A stretch of DNA of 45,271 nt. It comes from Crossiella sp. SN42. Lineage in GTDB: Bacteria > Actinomycetota > Actinomycetes > Mycobacteriales > Pseudonocardiaceae. The DNA is taken from contig NZ_JAMHIV010000055.1 of assembly GCF_023897065.1 (NCBI RefSeq), positions 1 through 45,271 on the forward strand, in the 5' to 3' direction. The notes under the pieces are model-generated. The model was not told where the DNA came from. It worked only from the letters and a program-made list of their open reading frames with translations, and searched no databases. Shown piece by piece: positions 24,832 to 33,396 of this stretch (position 1 is the first letter of the stretch; each line of letters begins with the position of its first letter). The translations under genes and the position numbers were made by a program.

Positions 24832-25039
24832 TGATTCCCTCGCTGAAACGGACGGGTGACGACCTATCGTCCCATGCCGGAGGGAGTGCCCCGCACAAGT
24901 CCCGGTGATCTGCGTCTCGACCCCGCACGAGGGCCTGGTCGCCGGCGCCCGCCGCGGTGTCCCAGCAGAACGGCCGGGGTGAAGGAATTTCAGGGATGAC
25001 CCCGATGCGAACAGCGAGGATGCGAGCTGTTCTGGAGTC
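24832..25039. other. Intergenic region between lepA and the methyltransferase
   Basis: About 210 bp divergent spacer. It must hold the promoters of lepA and the methyltransferase. On the minus strand GATAGGTC (around 24868) is a possible -10 for lepA. I see no repeat, RNA gene or conserved peptide. Confidence 0.4.
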
Positions 25040-25648
25040 ATGGCTACTTCCTTCCCGCGGATCGTGGACTCCGCGTTCGGGCATCCCCGCGGCCTCGCCG
25101 GCCGGATCGGTGGCGCGATCATGGCGCGCGCCGGCGCCGCCACCGAGCGGGAACTGGTGGCCGAGGCGGGTTTACGGCCCACCGACACGGTGCTCGTGCT
25201 CGGCCCGGGACCGGGTGTCGGGCTGGCCGAGGCGGCCAGGGTGGCCGCGGCCGGGCGGGTGATCGGGGTCGACCCGGCCGAGGAGATGCTGCGCCAGTGC
25301 CGTCAGCGCTGCGCCGAACAGGCCAGGACCGGGCACGTGCGGCTGCACCGGGGCGACGCCGAGGACACCGGGCAGCCGGCGGCCAGCGTGGACGTGCTGC
25401 TGACGGTGAACACGGTGCACCTGTGGCGGGACCGGACCAGGGCGCTGGCCGAGCTGTACCGGGTGCTGCGGCCGGGCGGCCGGTTGATCATGTCCACGCA
25501 CCGGATGCTGCTCGACGACAGCCCGGCCACGCTGCGGCTGGACGTGGAGTGCGCCGGGTTCGCCAGGGTGCTGCTGCGACTCAACGACCGCCGTGGCCTG
25601 CTCGGTCCCAGTTACGAGCTGACCGCCTGCCGCCCCGAGAACCGGTAG
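25040..25648 (+). CDS. SAM-dependent class I methyltransferase
   Basis: 202 aa. Motif I is [16 protein letters not shown], motif [13 protein letters not shown], then [15 protein letters not shown] (motif IV) and [14 protein letters not shown] (post motif). This is the Methyltransf_11-like small-molecule group. Acceptor unknown. One TTA codon at 25172. The start ATG has GGAG close upstream. Stands alone between lepA and padR. Confidence 0.85.
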   Translation: MATSFPRIVDSAFGHPRGLAGRIGGAIMARAGAATERELVAEAGLRPTDTVLVLGPGPGVGLAEAARVAAAGRVIGVDPAEEMLRQCRQRCAEQARTGHVRLHRGDAEDTGQPAASVDVLLTVNTVHLWRDRTRALAELYRVLRPGGRLIMSTHRMLLDDSPATLRLDVECAGFARVLLRLNDRRGLLGPSYELTACRPENR

Positions 25649-25675
25649 CCGCCCTCCCCTGACGTCATCTCGGGG

Positions 25676-25718
25676 TTGTCATAGTCATGATCTAACTAGT
25701 AGGTTTATGGCTATGACA
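25676..25718 (+). promoter_or_regulatory. padR promoter with inverted-repeat operator
   Basis: TTGTCA (25676-25681), 18 nt, TAGGTT (25700-25705), 7 nt, ATG at 25713: a consensus leaderless promoter. TGTCATAG (25677-25684) and CTATGACA (25711-25718) are perfect 8-bp inverted repeats, one over the -35 and one over the start site, so a bound PadR dimer would block the promoter. ACTAGT lies near the dyad centre. Confidence 0.7.
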
Positions 25719-26345
25719 GCCCCGATTCGCCGTTCTCCGCTCGCGCTGACCGTGTTGTGCTTGGTCATCGAGGCTCCGCTGCACGCGTACCGGATGCAGC
25801 AGCTGATCAAGGAGCGCGGCAAGGACCGGGTTGTCAACGTCCGGCAGCGGGCCAGCGTCTACCAGACGATCGAGCGCCTGCTGAAGGCCGGACTGATCAA
25901 GGTCAAGGAGACCGAACGCGCCGACAACCGGCCGGAACGCACCGTCTACGAGATCGGCCCGCACGGGCTGGAGACGGCCCGCACCTGGCTGCGCGAGATG
26001 TTCACCGCCACCGGCAACGAGTTCCCGGAGTTCCCGGCCGCGGTGGCCTTCATGCCGCTGCTGGAGCCGGAGGAGATCCGCGCGCTGCTGGAGGTGCGCG
26101 CGGCCAAGCTCGCCGAGGCGGTCCAGGAGATCGACACGGTGGTGGCGGAGGCATCGGCCGGTGGCCTGCCCCGGCTGTTCCTGCTGGAGGAGGAGTACCA
26201 GCGGGCCACCCTGGGCGCCCAGCTCGACTGGTGCCGGGCCACGGTCGCCGAGCTGGCCGACGGCCGGATCACCTGGAGCGAGGACTGGCTGCGCGAGATC
26301 GGCGCGAACTTCATCTCAGCACCCGACGAGGGGGAATCGTCATGA
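25713..26345 (+). CDS. PadR-family transcriptional regulator
   Basis: 210 aa from the ATG at 25713 (an ATG 2 codons earlier would lie upstream of the predicted transcript). N-terminal winged helix: ALTVLCLVIEAPLHAYRMQQL, then VYQTIERLLKAGLIKVKE and the beta wing TVYEIGPHGLETARTWL. The C-terminal half (100-200) is a long helical dimerisation region typical of the Vir-like PadR subgroup. It overlaps the flavin monooxygenase start (ATGA), so it probably represses its own operon and is released by a phenolic or drug-like ligand; inference. Confidence 0.88.
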   Translation: MTAPIRRSPLALTVLCLVIEAPLHAYRMQQLIKERGKDRVVNVRQRASVYQTIERLLKAGLIKVKETERADNRPERTVYEIGPHGLETARTWLREMFTATGNEFPEFPAAVAFMPLLEPEEIRALLEVRAAKLAEAVQEIDTVVAEASAGGLPRLFLLEEEYQRATLGAQLDWCRATVAELADGRITWSEDWLREIGANFISAPDEGESS

Positions 26346-27913
26346 GCAGCAACGAGGAACGGACGCCGGTGCTCATCACCGGTGGTGGCCTGGCCGGCCT
26401 GACCGCCTCGCTTTTCCTGTCCTCCCACGGGATCGACTCGATCCTGGTGGACAAGCACCCCGGCCCGTCGCCGCAGGGCAGGGCGCGCGGGATCAACGTA
26501 CGGACCATGGAGATCTACCGCGCCTTCGGCATCGCGGAGGCGGTGTACCAGGCGGGCAAGCCGTTCGAGCGGGACGAGGGCGGGGTGCACTGCCAGTCCA
26601 TCGCGGGCGAGTGGCACTGGCTGTTCCGCGGCGGCACCGCGGTGAGCTACGACGAGCTGAGCGCGGGCAGGATGTGCCTGGCCGACCAGAGCTCGGTGGA
26701 GCCGGTGCTGACCGAGGCCGCCCGCGCCCGCGGCGCGGACCAGCGGTTCAGCACCGAGCTGTTGTCCTTCACCGAGACCGCCGACGGCGTGCACGCGGTG
26801 ACCAAGGACCGGACCACCGGCGTGGAACGGCGGATCCACGCGGACTACCTGATCGGCGCGGACGGCAACCGCAGCACGGTCCGCGGCCGGCTGGGCATCC
26901 ACCGCGACGGCCCGGGGGCGGCGGGTGACTACCTCAGCGTGCTCTTCGACGCCGACCTGTCCGAGCTGATCCCCGAACGCGCCATCCTGTGGTTCGTGGT
27001 CAACCCGGAGGCCCCGCCGGCCTTCCTGACCACCACCGCGAGCCCGAACCGCTGGGCGGCCGCCTTCAGCTACGACGCGGCCACCCAGGACCCTGCCGGG
27101 TTCACCCCGGAGCGGCTGACCGCCATGGTGCACACCTTGCTGGGCCGCACGGACATCCCGTTCGACATCGTCGACGTGGCCCCGTGGCAGCAGTTCATCG
27201 GTGTGGCGGAGCGTTTCCGCCAGGGCCGGGTGTTCCTGGCCGGGGACAGCGCGCACGTGTGGCCCCCGGCAGGCGCCTACGGCGCGAACACCGGCGTCCA
27301 GGACTCGCACAACCTGACCTGGAAGCTCGCCGCGGTGCTCAAGGGCTGGGCCAGCCCCGCCCTGCTGGACAGCTACGAACCGGAACGCCGCCCCCTGGCC
27401 CAGGCGTTCATGGACATCACGGTCGCCCGCCAGGCCCACCGCACCAGCTCCAACCCGGAGCAGGAGGTCAAGGACGACCTGCGCTGGATGTTCGGCCAGC
27501 GCTACACCTCCCCCGCCATCCTGGGCCGGCCCTTCGACACCCCCTTCGCCGACGACCACCTGCCACCGGCCACCCCCGGCCACCGCGCCCCGCACCTGTG
27601 GCTGGACCGCGACGGCACCCGCGTCGCCCTGCACGACCTGCCCAGCACCGGCTTCACCCTCCTCACCGGCCCCGACGGCGAGGCCTGGTCGCAAGCCGCC
27701 AAGGAAGTCGCCGCGGACCTCGACGTCCCGATCACCGCACACCGCATCGGCACCGACCTGCTCGACCCGGAAAACCAGTGGCCACCCCGCTACGCCCTCC
27801 CCGAAGGCGCGGTCCTGCTCCGCCCAGACGGCTACATCGCCTGGCGCACCGACACCGGCACGGACCCCCACCACCAGCTCCACGACGCCCTGCGCCGCCT
27901 GCTGCACCGCTGA
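26342..27913 (+). CDS. FAD-dependent aromatic monooxygenase (PgaE/MhpA-like)
   Basis: 523 aa. Group A flavoprotein hydroxylase. FAD motifs: VLITGGGLAGLTASLFL (GxGxxG), LIGADGNRSTVRG (DG motif) and GRVFLAGDSAHVWPPAGAYG (GD motif) with the aromatic-binding region between. The C-terminal thioredoxin-like domain (about 400-523) is typical of polyketide and rifampicin-type hydroxylases (PgaE, RdmE, Rox) and phenol hydroxylases. Substrates would be phenols, polyketides or a xenobiotic; the PadR partner suggests induction by the substrate. Confidence 0.88.
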   Translation: MSSNEERTPVLITGGGLAGLTASLFLSSHGIDSILVDKHPGPSPQGRARGINVRTMEIYRAFGIAEAVYQAGKPFERDEGGVHCQSIAGEWHWLFRGGTAVSYDELSAGRMCLADQSSVEPVLTEAARARGADQRFSTELLSFTETADGVHAVTKDRTTGVERRIHADYLIGADGNRSTVRGRLGIHRDGPGAAGDYLSVLFDADLSELIPERAILWFVVNPEAPPAFLTTTASPNRWAAAFSYDAATQDPAGFTPERLTAMVHTLLGRTDIPFDIVDVAPWQQFIGVAERFRQGRVFLAGDSAHVWPPAGAYGANTGVQDSHNLTWKLAAVLKGWASPALLDSYEPERRPLAQAFMDITVARQAHRTSSNPEQEVKDDLRWMFGQRYTSPAILGRPFDTPFADDHLPPATPGHRAPHLWLDRDGTRVALHDLPSTGFTLLTGPDGEAWSQAAKEVAADLDVPITAHRIGTDLLDPENQWPPRYALPEGAVLLRPDGYIAWRTDTGTDPHHQLHDALRRLLHR

Positions 27914-27942
27914 CCGGCGCACTGTCACCGCTCCAACACGAC

Positions 27943-27980
27943 CGCACCGCGCGCGACGGCTCCTCCTCGCGCGCGGTGCG
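27943..27980 (+). terminator. Terminator hairpin after the monooxygenase gene
   Basis: Perfect 14-bp inverted repeat (27943-27956 with 27967-27980), 10-nt loop. No U-tract, as is common in high-GC actinomycetes. Confidence 0.7.
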
Positions 27981-27987
27981 CCCGCGC

Positions 27988-28227
27988 GGGCGGGTTCGGG
28001 TGGCGGAGGCCGTCGCCGCCGGGCGGGTTCGGGTGGCGCAGGCTGGGACCGGGGCGTTCTGGTGGCGCAGGCTGGGACCGGGGCGTTCTGGTGGCGCAGG
28101 CTGGGATCGGCGCGTTCGGGTGGCGCAGGCCGCCGCCGGGCGGATTCGGGTAGAGCGGGCTGCAGCCGGGCGGATTCGGGTAGCACGGGCTGCCGTCGGG
28201 CGAGCTCCGCTGGCGCGGCCTGCCGCC
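27988..28227. repeat. Eight-copy 29-33 bp tandem repeat, intergenic
   Basis: Unit: GGGCGGGTTCGGGTGGCGCA followed by GGCTG and a GCC-like end. Eight copies at 27988 (33 bp), 28021 (30), 28051 (29), 28080 (29), 28109 (29), 28138 (30), 28168 (30), 28198 (30). Copies three and four are identical except for one base, which suggests recent duplication. Unit lengths of 29 break any reading frame, so the block is not coding; open frames through it are artefacts. G-rich on the plus strand. Confidence 0.85.
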
Positions 28228-28588
28228 GCCCGGCACGCGAGGCCACATCAGCCGCGGAGTGACCAAGACCACGCAGACCAGATCGTTACCTCGCCCGAGC
28301 CGCGTCCAACCGCCCGCAACCCCCTGACCAGGCATCCAGCCCCGCCGCGCCCCGGCCCCGCGCCGTCCACGTCGCTGGGCACCGGACCGGCGCGCCCCTG
28401 GGCTGCGGCAAAAGTGGGGACCCGCACGGACGCTGCGAACCCCTCATCAGCACTGAACGTGACCGGTGCCGCGCTGGCTGCACCCGAAAGTTGCCGGGAA
28501 TGCTCTGTTCGGCGTAACGCCAACGAGTCCTAAGGCACTATTTTCGCCGACCTAACGCTCACCAACCCCCTCCGGCGCGTCAATTAGG
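28228..28588. other. Non-coding stretch before the kinase gene
   Basis: About 360 bp without a convincing gene. It gets less G+C rich toward the kinase. GGCGtaaCGCC (28516-28526) is a small hairpin and TAGGGT at 28585-28590 a possible -10. No RNA gene recognised. Confidence 0.5.
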
Positions 28589-30163
28589 GTGGACGCGTCT
28601 GGCAGACGGCGAGGGGCCGTCACCACTCATCAGGACGAGGAGCGATCGGCCATCGACAGGGGCCAGGTGATCGCCGGGAACTACCGGCTGGTCGAGCACA
28701 TCGGCAGCGGCGGCATGGGCGCGGTGTGGCAGGCGTACGACGAGCGCCTTCAGCGCCCCGTCGCCATCAAGCAGCTGCTCCTACAGCCGGGCCAGTCCGA
28801 GGAACAGACCTTGGACGCGCGGCGCAGGGCGATGCGGGAGGCGCGGATCGCCGCCCGGCTGTCCCACCCCAACGCGATCACCATCTTCGACGTGGTGCAG
28901 CACCACGGGGACCCCTGCCTGGTCATGGAGTTCCTGCGCTCGCGCAGCCTGGCCGACCTGCTGGACGAGCGCGGCACGCTGCCGATCCGCGAGGTCGCCG
29001 CGATCGGCGGCCAGGTGGCGGGCGCGCTGGCCGCCGCGCACCAGGCCGGGATCGTGCACCGGGACATCAAGCCAGCCAACATCCTGGTCAGCGACTCCGG
29101 CATCGCCAAGATCACCGACTTCGGCATCTCCAGGGCCGCGGGCGACGTCACCGTCACCCAGACCGGCATGATGGCGGGCACCCCCGCGTACCTGTCCCCA
29201 GAGATCGCCAAGGGCCACGACCCGGCGCCACCCTCGGACGTCTTCTCCCTCGGCGCGACGCTCTACACCGCGATCGAGGGCAGGCCGCCCTTCGGCAACA
29301 ACCCGAACCCGCTGGCGCTGCTGCACCTGGTCGCCGCGGGCAAGGTCGACCCGCCCCGGCAGGCGGGCCCGATGACCGCGGTGCTCATGAGCCTGCTCCG
29401 CGAAGAGCCCTCCGACCGGCCCAGCATGTCCCAGGCCGCCGCCACTCTCACCTCCCTCGCCAATGATCCGAACCTGGCCAACGCGCAGCCCACGCCGCTG
29501 CGGCCCGCGCCGGCCACCCAGGTGCTCGGCGGCAACACACCGCCGCCGCCGTACCGCCCGCCGACCCAGCCACACCTGAACCGGCCGGCCGCGACACCAA
29601 CCCCGACCATGGCCAACTCCCGGCCCGCGGCCTACGTCCGCGACCCGAACCGGCCGCCGCGCAAGAAGTCCAAGCGCGGCCTGGTGATCGGCATGCTGGC
29701 CGCCGTGGCGCTGGTCGCCGGCGGCGTCAGCTTCTACCTCGCGAGCCGCGAGGCGCCCAAGGGCAACGCGGGCAGCCAGACGACCAGCTCCACCGCGGCC
29801 CCGCCGACCTCCTCAGTGGTGGACAAGCCGACGCCGCCGGATGACTCGGCCCCGATCGGCTTCCGCGAGGCCGGGCAGTACGTCGTCGACTACTACAGCG
29901 CGGCAGGCCGGGCAGGCGAGCGCGCCCAGGCCTTCGCCATGCTGACCGACAACGCCAAGGCGCTGATGGGCGGCGAGTCCGGGTTCAACGACTACTGGTC
30001 GCAGTACAAGCAGGTGTACAGCCAGAAGGCGACCGCCAAGAAGACCCAGGACGTGGCGGTGGACGTCACCCTCACCGTCATCTACGGCACGAAGACCGAG
30101 CAGCGCACGGTGCGGGTGACCCGGTCCGGCGGCGGGCTGAAGATCGACAGCGATGCCCGCTGA
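28589..30163 (+). CDS. Membrane Ser/Thr protein kinase (PknB-like)
   Basis: 524 aa if started at the GTG at 28589; an in-frame GTG at 28667 (MIAGNYRL) is a real alternative, because TAGGGT at 28585 would place transcription start after the first GTG. Hanks-type kinase domain about 30-290: glycine loop [11 protein letters not shown]61, catalytic HRDIKPAN (D159), DFG (D177), activation loop with T188/T190/T192 and [11 protein letters not shown] Pro-rich juxtamembrane linker (300-355), one transmembrane helix (363-385) and an extracytoplasmic domain of about 135 aa without PASTA repeats, resembling NTF2/SnoaL-like sensor modules. Signal and substrates unknown. Confidence 0.9.
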   Translation: MDASGRRRGAVTTHQDEERSAIDRGQVIAGNYRLVEHIGSGGMGAVWQAYDERLQRPVAIKQLLLQPGQSEEQTLDARRRAMREARIAARLSHPNAITIFDVVQHHGDPCLVMEFLRSRSLADLLDERGTLPIREVAAIGGQVAGALAAAHQAGIVHRDIKPANILVSDSGIAKITDFGISRAAGDVTVTQTGMMAGTPAYLSPEIAKGHDPAPPSDVFSLGATLYTAIEGRPPFGNNPNPLALLHLVAAGKVDPPRQAGPMTAVLMSLLREEPSDRPSMSQAAATLTSLANDPNLANAQPTPLRPAPATQVLGGNTPPPPYRPPTQPHLNRPAATPTPTMANSRPAAYVRDPNRPPRKKSKRGLVIGMLAAVALVAGGVSFYLASREAPKGNAGSQTTSSTAAPPTSSVVDKPTPPDDSAPIGFREAGQYVVDYYSAAGRAGERAQAFAMLTDNAKALMGGESGFNDYWSQYKQVYSQKATAKKTQDVAVDVTLTVIYGTKTEQRTVRVTRSGGGLKIDSDAR

Positions 30164-30176
30164 CCGAGGACACGAC

Positions 30177-30629
30177 CTAATCGGTCTCCTCGTCCAGTAA
30201 CTTCGCCAGCGCGACGGCCACACCGGAGCTCCAGCCGCTGGCCATGAACTTGCGGGACAGCTGCTGGAACTCGTTGTCCGGGTCGAAGCCGTCGTGCACC
30301 AGGAACAGCCGGGTGCCGCGGCCCTCGGGTGCCAGGGTCCAGGTGATGGTGGTGCGCATGCCGTTGTCCGGACCGCTGTCGTTGAAACTGATGCGCAGCA
30401 GGCGTTCCGGCTGGATCTCCAGCACCTCGCAGTGCGCGATGCCGTCGGTGCGGACCGCGGGCAGCGGTTCGCCCCGGTTGAAGGTGAAGCGGTGGCCGAC
30501 CACGGGCTGGAAGTCGTTGGGCATCAGCCAGCGGGCCAGCCTGGCCGGGTCGGTGAGCGCCCGCCAGACCTTGGCCGGCGGGTGGGCCAGGAACTGGTCT
30601 GCCTTGACGGTGGTGAACTCGGTGGTCAT
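30177..30629 (-). CDS. SRPBCC/AHSA1-family protein
   Basis: 150 aa. START-like SRPBCC fold with the AHSA1 pattern (FLAHPPAKVWRALTDPARLARWLMP at the start, TWTLAPEGRGTRLFLVHDGF near the end). Such proteins pair with ArsR regulators in actinobacteria as here: its ATG overlaps the arsR stop (ATGA). Binds a hydrophobic ligand or a protein client; activity unknown. One TTA codon at 30198-30200 (minus strand). Ends 13 bp from the convergent kinase stop. Confidence 0.88.
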   Translation of the reverse strand: MTTEFTTVKADQFLAHPPAKVWRALTDPARLARWLMPNDFQPVVGHRFTFNRGEPLPAVRTDGIAHCEVLEIQPERLLRISFNDSGPDNGMRTTITWTLAPEGRGTRLFLVHDGFDPDNEFQQLSRKFMASGWSSGVAVALAKLLDEETD

Positions 30630-30934
30630 TCGTCTTCCTCCTCGTCGAGCAGGTCGGACAGCGCGGACAACCGCTCCCGCCAGAACCGCTCGTACGGTGT
30701 GAGCCAGTCCCGAAGCTCCTGCAGGGGCTCGGGTTCGAGCTGGTAGTGCCGTTCCCGGCCGCGCCTGGCCTCCGCGACCAGCCCCGCGTCCTTGAGCACG
30801 CGCAGGTGCTCGGAGACGCTCGGGCGGCTCATGTCGAAATGCTCCGCGAGGGACTGCACCGGCCGCGGCCCGGTCAGGAGCAACCCCAAGAGCTCCCGGC
30901 GGGTCGGGTTGGCCAACGCAGCGAACACATCCAT
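30626..30934 (-). CDS. ArsR-family helix-turn-helix regulator
   Basis: 102 aa. Winged helix of the ArsR/SmtB type: FAALANPTRRELLGLLLTG, then SVSEHLRVLKDAGLV (recognition helix) and the wing ERHYQLEPEPL. No metal-site Cys pair is seen, so it is one of the SRPBCC-linked ArsR proteins that sense non-metal ligands or none. The C terminus is strongly acidic (LLDEEEDE). First gene of the pair, behind a consensus promoter whose spacer holds a palindrome. Confidence 0.9.
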   Translation of the reverse strand: MDVFAALANPTRRELLGLLLTGPRPVQSLAEHFDMSRPSVSEHLRVLKDAGLVAEARRGRERHYQLEPEPLQELRDWLTPYERFWRERLSALSDLLDEEEDE

Positions 30935-30971
30935 GAGGAGGAGAATAGGTAGGAAATCTCCTACGGGTCAA
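30935..30971 (-). promoter_or_regulatory. arsR promoter with palindromic operator
   Basis: Minus strand: TTGACC (30971-30966), 18 nt, TATTCT (30947-30942), 7 nt, ATG at 30934. In the spacer GTAGGA (30949-30954) and TCCTAC (30959-30964) are inverted repeats 4 nt apart, a likely self-repression site. The GAGGAGG seen on the plus strand is on the wrong strand to be a ribosome site. Confidence 0.7.
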
Positions 30972-32545
30972 GTTCGGACGGCGGCGAGCAGCTCGGGTCC
31001 GCGCTCGCTCAGCCGCCGGGCCGCCAGCGCGCCCCACCACCAGCCGAACAGCACGCCCGAACCGATGCCCACCGGCAGCGCCAGCCAGGTCAGCACCGCG
31101 TTCCCGGTCAGGTAGCCGCCGAGCAGCAGCAACCCCGGCGGCAGCGCGGCGAGCACCAGCAGCAGCCCGATCACCAGTTGCAGCAGGGCCTTGGCACAGC
31201 CGGGACTACCGCTGCCGGAGAACGGGTTCCCGCGCTGGGCGGGCACCGGGAACGGCGCGAACACCGACAGGACCACCAGCAGCCCGGCCCCGCCGCCGAG
31301 CAGCGCGGGCAGCAGCGCGAGCACGAACGGATAGGTCTCCGGCCGGCCGGTCACCCCCGGCAACACCAGCACCGCGAGCAGGGACACCGGCGCCACGTAG
31401 ACCAGCCAGCCGAGTTGCCTGCCCCGGATGTCGGCGCGGGCGGCCGAGGGCTGCACCAGGGTGTGCCACAGCGCGGTGCCGTCGAAGCCGTACAGGTTGC
31501 CCGCGTTGAGCGCGCCGAAGGCCACCACCAGCAGCCCGCCCGCCGGGGCGAGCGCCGCGGCCACCGGGTTGAAGCCGGAGATCACCAGCGGCAGCACCAG
31601 CCCGATCACCAAGGCGGGCAACAACACCGCCCGCCGCCGAGGATCGCGCCACCAGGTGCGCACCTCCTTGGCGGCCACCGCGCCCACCGGCCCGGCGGGC
31701 AGGAACCGTTCCAGCGCACCGCCGCCGGCCCGCACGTCCGCGCCGCGCAGTCCCGCGCTGGGCCTGGTCATCCTGCGGCGCAACAGGATCGCCCACCACT
31801 GCGCCAGCAACACGATCAGCAGCACCAGCCCGGTCAGCGCCGCGGCCACCGTGGCCCACTCCCCCCTGGCCGCGGCGGCGACCGCGACCGGCGCCCAGCC
31901 CGTGGGCAGCCAGCGCAGGAACTCGCCCAGCTCCGGCGGAAAACCCAGCACCAGCCCGGCGGAGACCGAGTTCATCAGGTACTGGAACGGCAGCACCAGC
32001 AGACCGACACACGCCGCGAGCAGCACCCCCAGGTCCTGCCCGCGACGCGAGCGCAGCACATCGCCGAGCGCGCCGATCACCACGCGGGACAACGTGATCA
32101 CCACCGCCAGCTGCAACAGCGCGCCGACGATCGCGACCAGCACCGGCCCTGCCCCGTCCGCGGTGGCGCGCAGCACCAGCCCGCCGAAGGCAAGGAGGCT
32201 GACCACCGCGGGCACGCCGACCGCGGCGGCGACCAGCAGCCCGGCAGCCAGCTTGCGCGAGCTCACCGGCAGCAGCCGGAAGTGTTCGGGTTGCAGGGTT
32301 TCGTCGCTGCCGGCCACGAACACCGGTCCGATCACCCAGCCCAGCGTCCACACCGCGAACAGCCCCGCGGTCAGGTCGTAGCCGGGCACCGGCGCGCCGA
32401 GCCGGTCGAGGTTCATCAGGAACACCGACAACCCGGCCGCGAGCAGTCCGACCACCGCGCCGCCGATGAGCGTGGCGGCCCGCGCCGCGCCGTGCAGCCC
32501 GTGGCTGAGCAGGCGCAGCTTCATCCGGATCAGGACGCCAACCAC
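30968..32545 (-). CDS. ABC exporter membrane subunit
   Basis: 525 aa, about 12 to 14 hydrophobic segments, ABC-2-like integral membrane protein. Start GTG at 32545 has GAGGGG 5 nt upstream; ATG at 32524 has none. The region VAAKEVRTWWRDPRRRAVLLP is the typical cytoplasmic entry to the second half in this family. Overlaps the ATPase by 16 bp, so one transport complex is expected. Substrate unknown. Ends in the promoter region of arsR. Confidence 0.85.
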   Translation of the reverse strand: MVGVLIRMKLRLLSHGLHGAARAATLIGGAVVGLLAAGLSVFLMNLDRLGAPVPGYDLTAGLFAVWTLGWVIGPVFVAGSDETLQPEHFRLLPVSSRKLAAGLLVAAAVGVPAVVSLLAFGGLVLRATADGAGPVLVAIVGALLQLAVVITLSRVVIGALGDVLRSRRGQDLGVLLAACVGLLVLPFQYLMNSVSAGLVLGFPPELGEFLRWLPTGWAPVAVAAAARGEWATVAAALTGLVLLIVLLAQWWAILLRRRMTRPSAGLRGADVRAGGGALERFLPAGPVGAVAAKEVRTWWRDPRRRAVLLPALVIGLVLPLVISGFNPVAAALAPAGGLLVVAFGALNAGNLYGFDGTALWHTLVQPSAARADIRGRQLGWLVYVAPVSLLAVLVLPGVTGRPETYPFVLALLPALLGGGAGLLVVLSVFAPFPVPAQRGNPFSGSGSPGCAKALLQLVIGLLLVLAALPPGLLLLGGYLTGNAVLTWLALPVGIGSGVLFGWWWGALAARRLSERGPELLAAVRT

Positions 32546-33294
32546 GACAGCCCCTCCCCGCCGCCGGTGCGCCCGCCGACCAGGTGCACGAACCGCTCCT
32601 CCAGGCTGCCCTCGCCGCGCACCTGCGCCAGCGGACCGGCCGCGACCACCCGGCCCCCGGCGATCACCGCGACGTGGTCGCAGAGCCGTTCCACCAGGTC
32701 CATCACGTGGCTGGAGAGCACCACCGCGCCTCCGGCGGCCACGAAGCGCTGCAGGATGACCCGGATGGTGCTGGCCGAGACCGGGTCCACCGCCTCGAAC
32801 GGCTCGTCCAGCACCAGCAGCCGCGGCCCGTGCAGCAGCGCGGTGGCCAGCGCGATCTTCTTGCGCATGCCTGCCGAGTAGTCCACCACCAGGGTGCGCT
32901 CGGCTCCGGTGAGCTCCAGCACGCCGAGCAGCTCGGCCACCCTGGCCGCGACGGTGGCCTCGTCGAGGCCGCGCAGCAGTCCCATGTAGGTCAACAGTTC
33001 CCGGCCGGTGAGCCGCTCGGGCAGGGACAGCCCGTCCGGCAGCACGCCGACCAAAGCCTTGGCGCGCACCGGGTCCTCCCACACCTCCACGCCGAAGACG
33101 CGCGCGGTGCCCGCGTCCGGCCGCAACAGGCCCACCGCCATGGACAGCGAGGTGGTCTTGCCGGCCCCGTTCGGCCCGACCAGCCCGAAGAAGGAGCCGC
33201 GCGGCACCGCGAGGTCCACGTGGTCCACCGCGACCGTCTCGCCGAACCGTTTGCACAACCCGGACAGCCGCAGCGCCGGTCCCTCGGTCTCCAC
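32530..33294 (-). CDS. ABC exporter ATPase (CcmA/NatA-like)
   Basis: 254 aa from a GTG at 33294 with AAGGGGG upstream; an ATG at 33333 would add 13 residues and abut the palindrome. Walker A GPNGAGKTTS, signature YSAGMRKKIALA (a variant of LSGGQ found in this subgroup), Walker B LLVLDEPFEAVDP and switch His in LSSHVMDLVE. Forms a two-gene exporter with the following membrane protein. It is divergent from the SPFH gene. Confidence 0.88.
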   Translation of the reverse strand: METEGPALRLSGLCKRFGETVAVDHVDLAVPRGSFFGLVGPNGAGKTTSLSMAVGLLRPDAGTARVFGVEVWEDPVRAKALVGVLPDGLSLPERLTGRELLTYMGLLRGLDEATVAARVAELLGVLELTGAERTLVVDYSAGMRKKIALATALLHGPRLLVLDEPFEAVDPVSASTIRVILQRFVAAGGAVVLSSHVMDLVERLCDHVAVIAGGRVVAAGPLAQVRGEGSLEERFVHLVGGRTGGGEGLSWLAS

Positions 33295-33335
33295 CGGTTC
33301 CCCCTTCCGGCCGGCGCGTTGCCGGTTCCGCATTT

Positions 33336-33349
33336 AAGTGATATCACTT
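33336..33349. promoter_or_regulatory. 14-bp palindrome between ABC exporter and SPFH gene
   Basis: AAGTGATATCACTT, perfect dyad. It lies in the 63-102 bp divergent region, 48 bp before the SPFH start, and only 3 bp from the longer possible ATPase start. Probably the operator of a local regulator; the RHH protein at 34315 is the obvious candidate. Confidence 0.6.
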
Positions 33350-33396
33350 TGCTAGGCACCGCGGAAGAGCGGCGCCCAGGGGAGAGTGGACCAGAG

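Noticed and set aside
27988-28227. CRISPR array
   Set aside because: Units are contiguous and degenerate along the whole length, without unique spacers; no cas genes.
25946-28246. A 766-codon minus-strand open frame across the flavin monooxygenase gene and the repeat block
   Set aside because: Low-complexity Arg/Gly/Ala shadow of padR and the monooxygenase; unit lengths of 29 bp show that the repeat block is not coding.
28248-28523. A 91-codon minus-strand gene before the kinase
   Set aside because: No ribosome site or family motif; it covers the likely promoter region of the kinase.
30968-33256. A 762-codon frame that looks like a fused ABC ATPase and permease
   Set aside because: Its N-terminal third is out of frame with the real ATPase, which has all Walker motifs in the adjacent frame; these are two overlapping genes.
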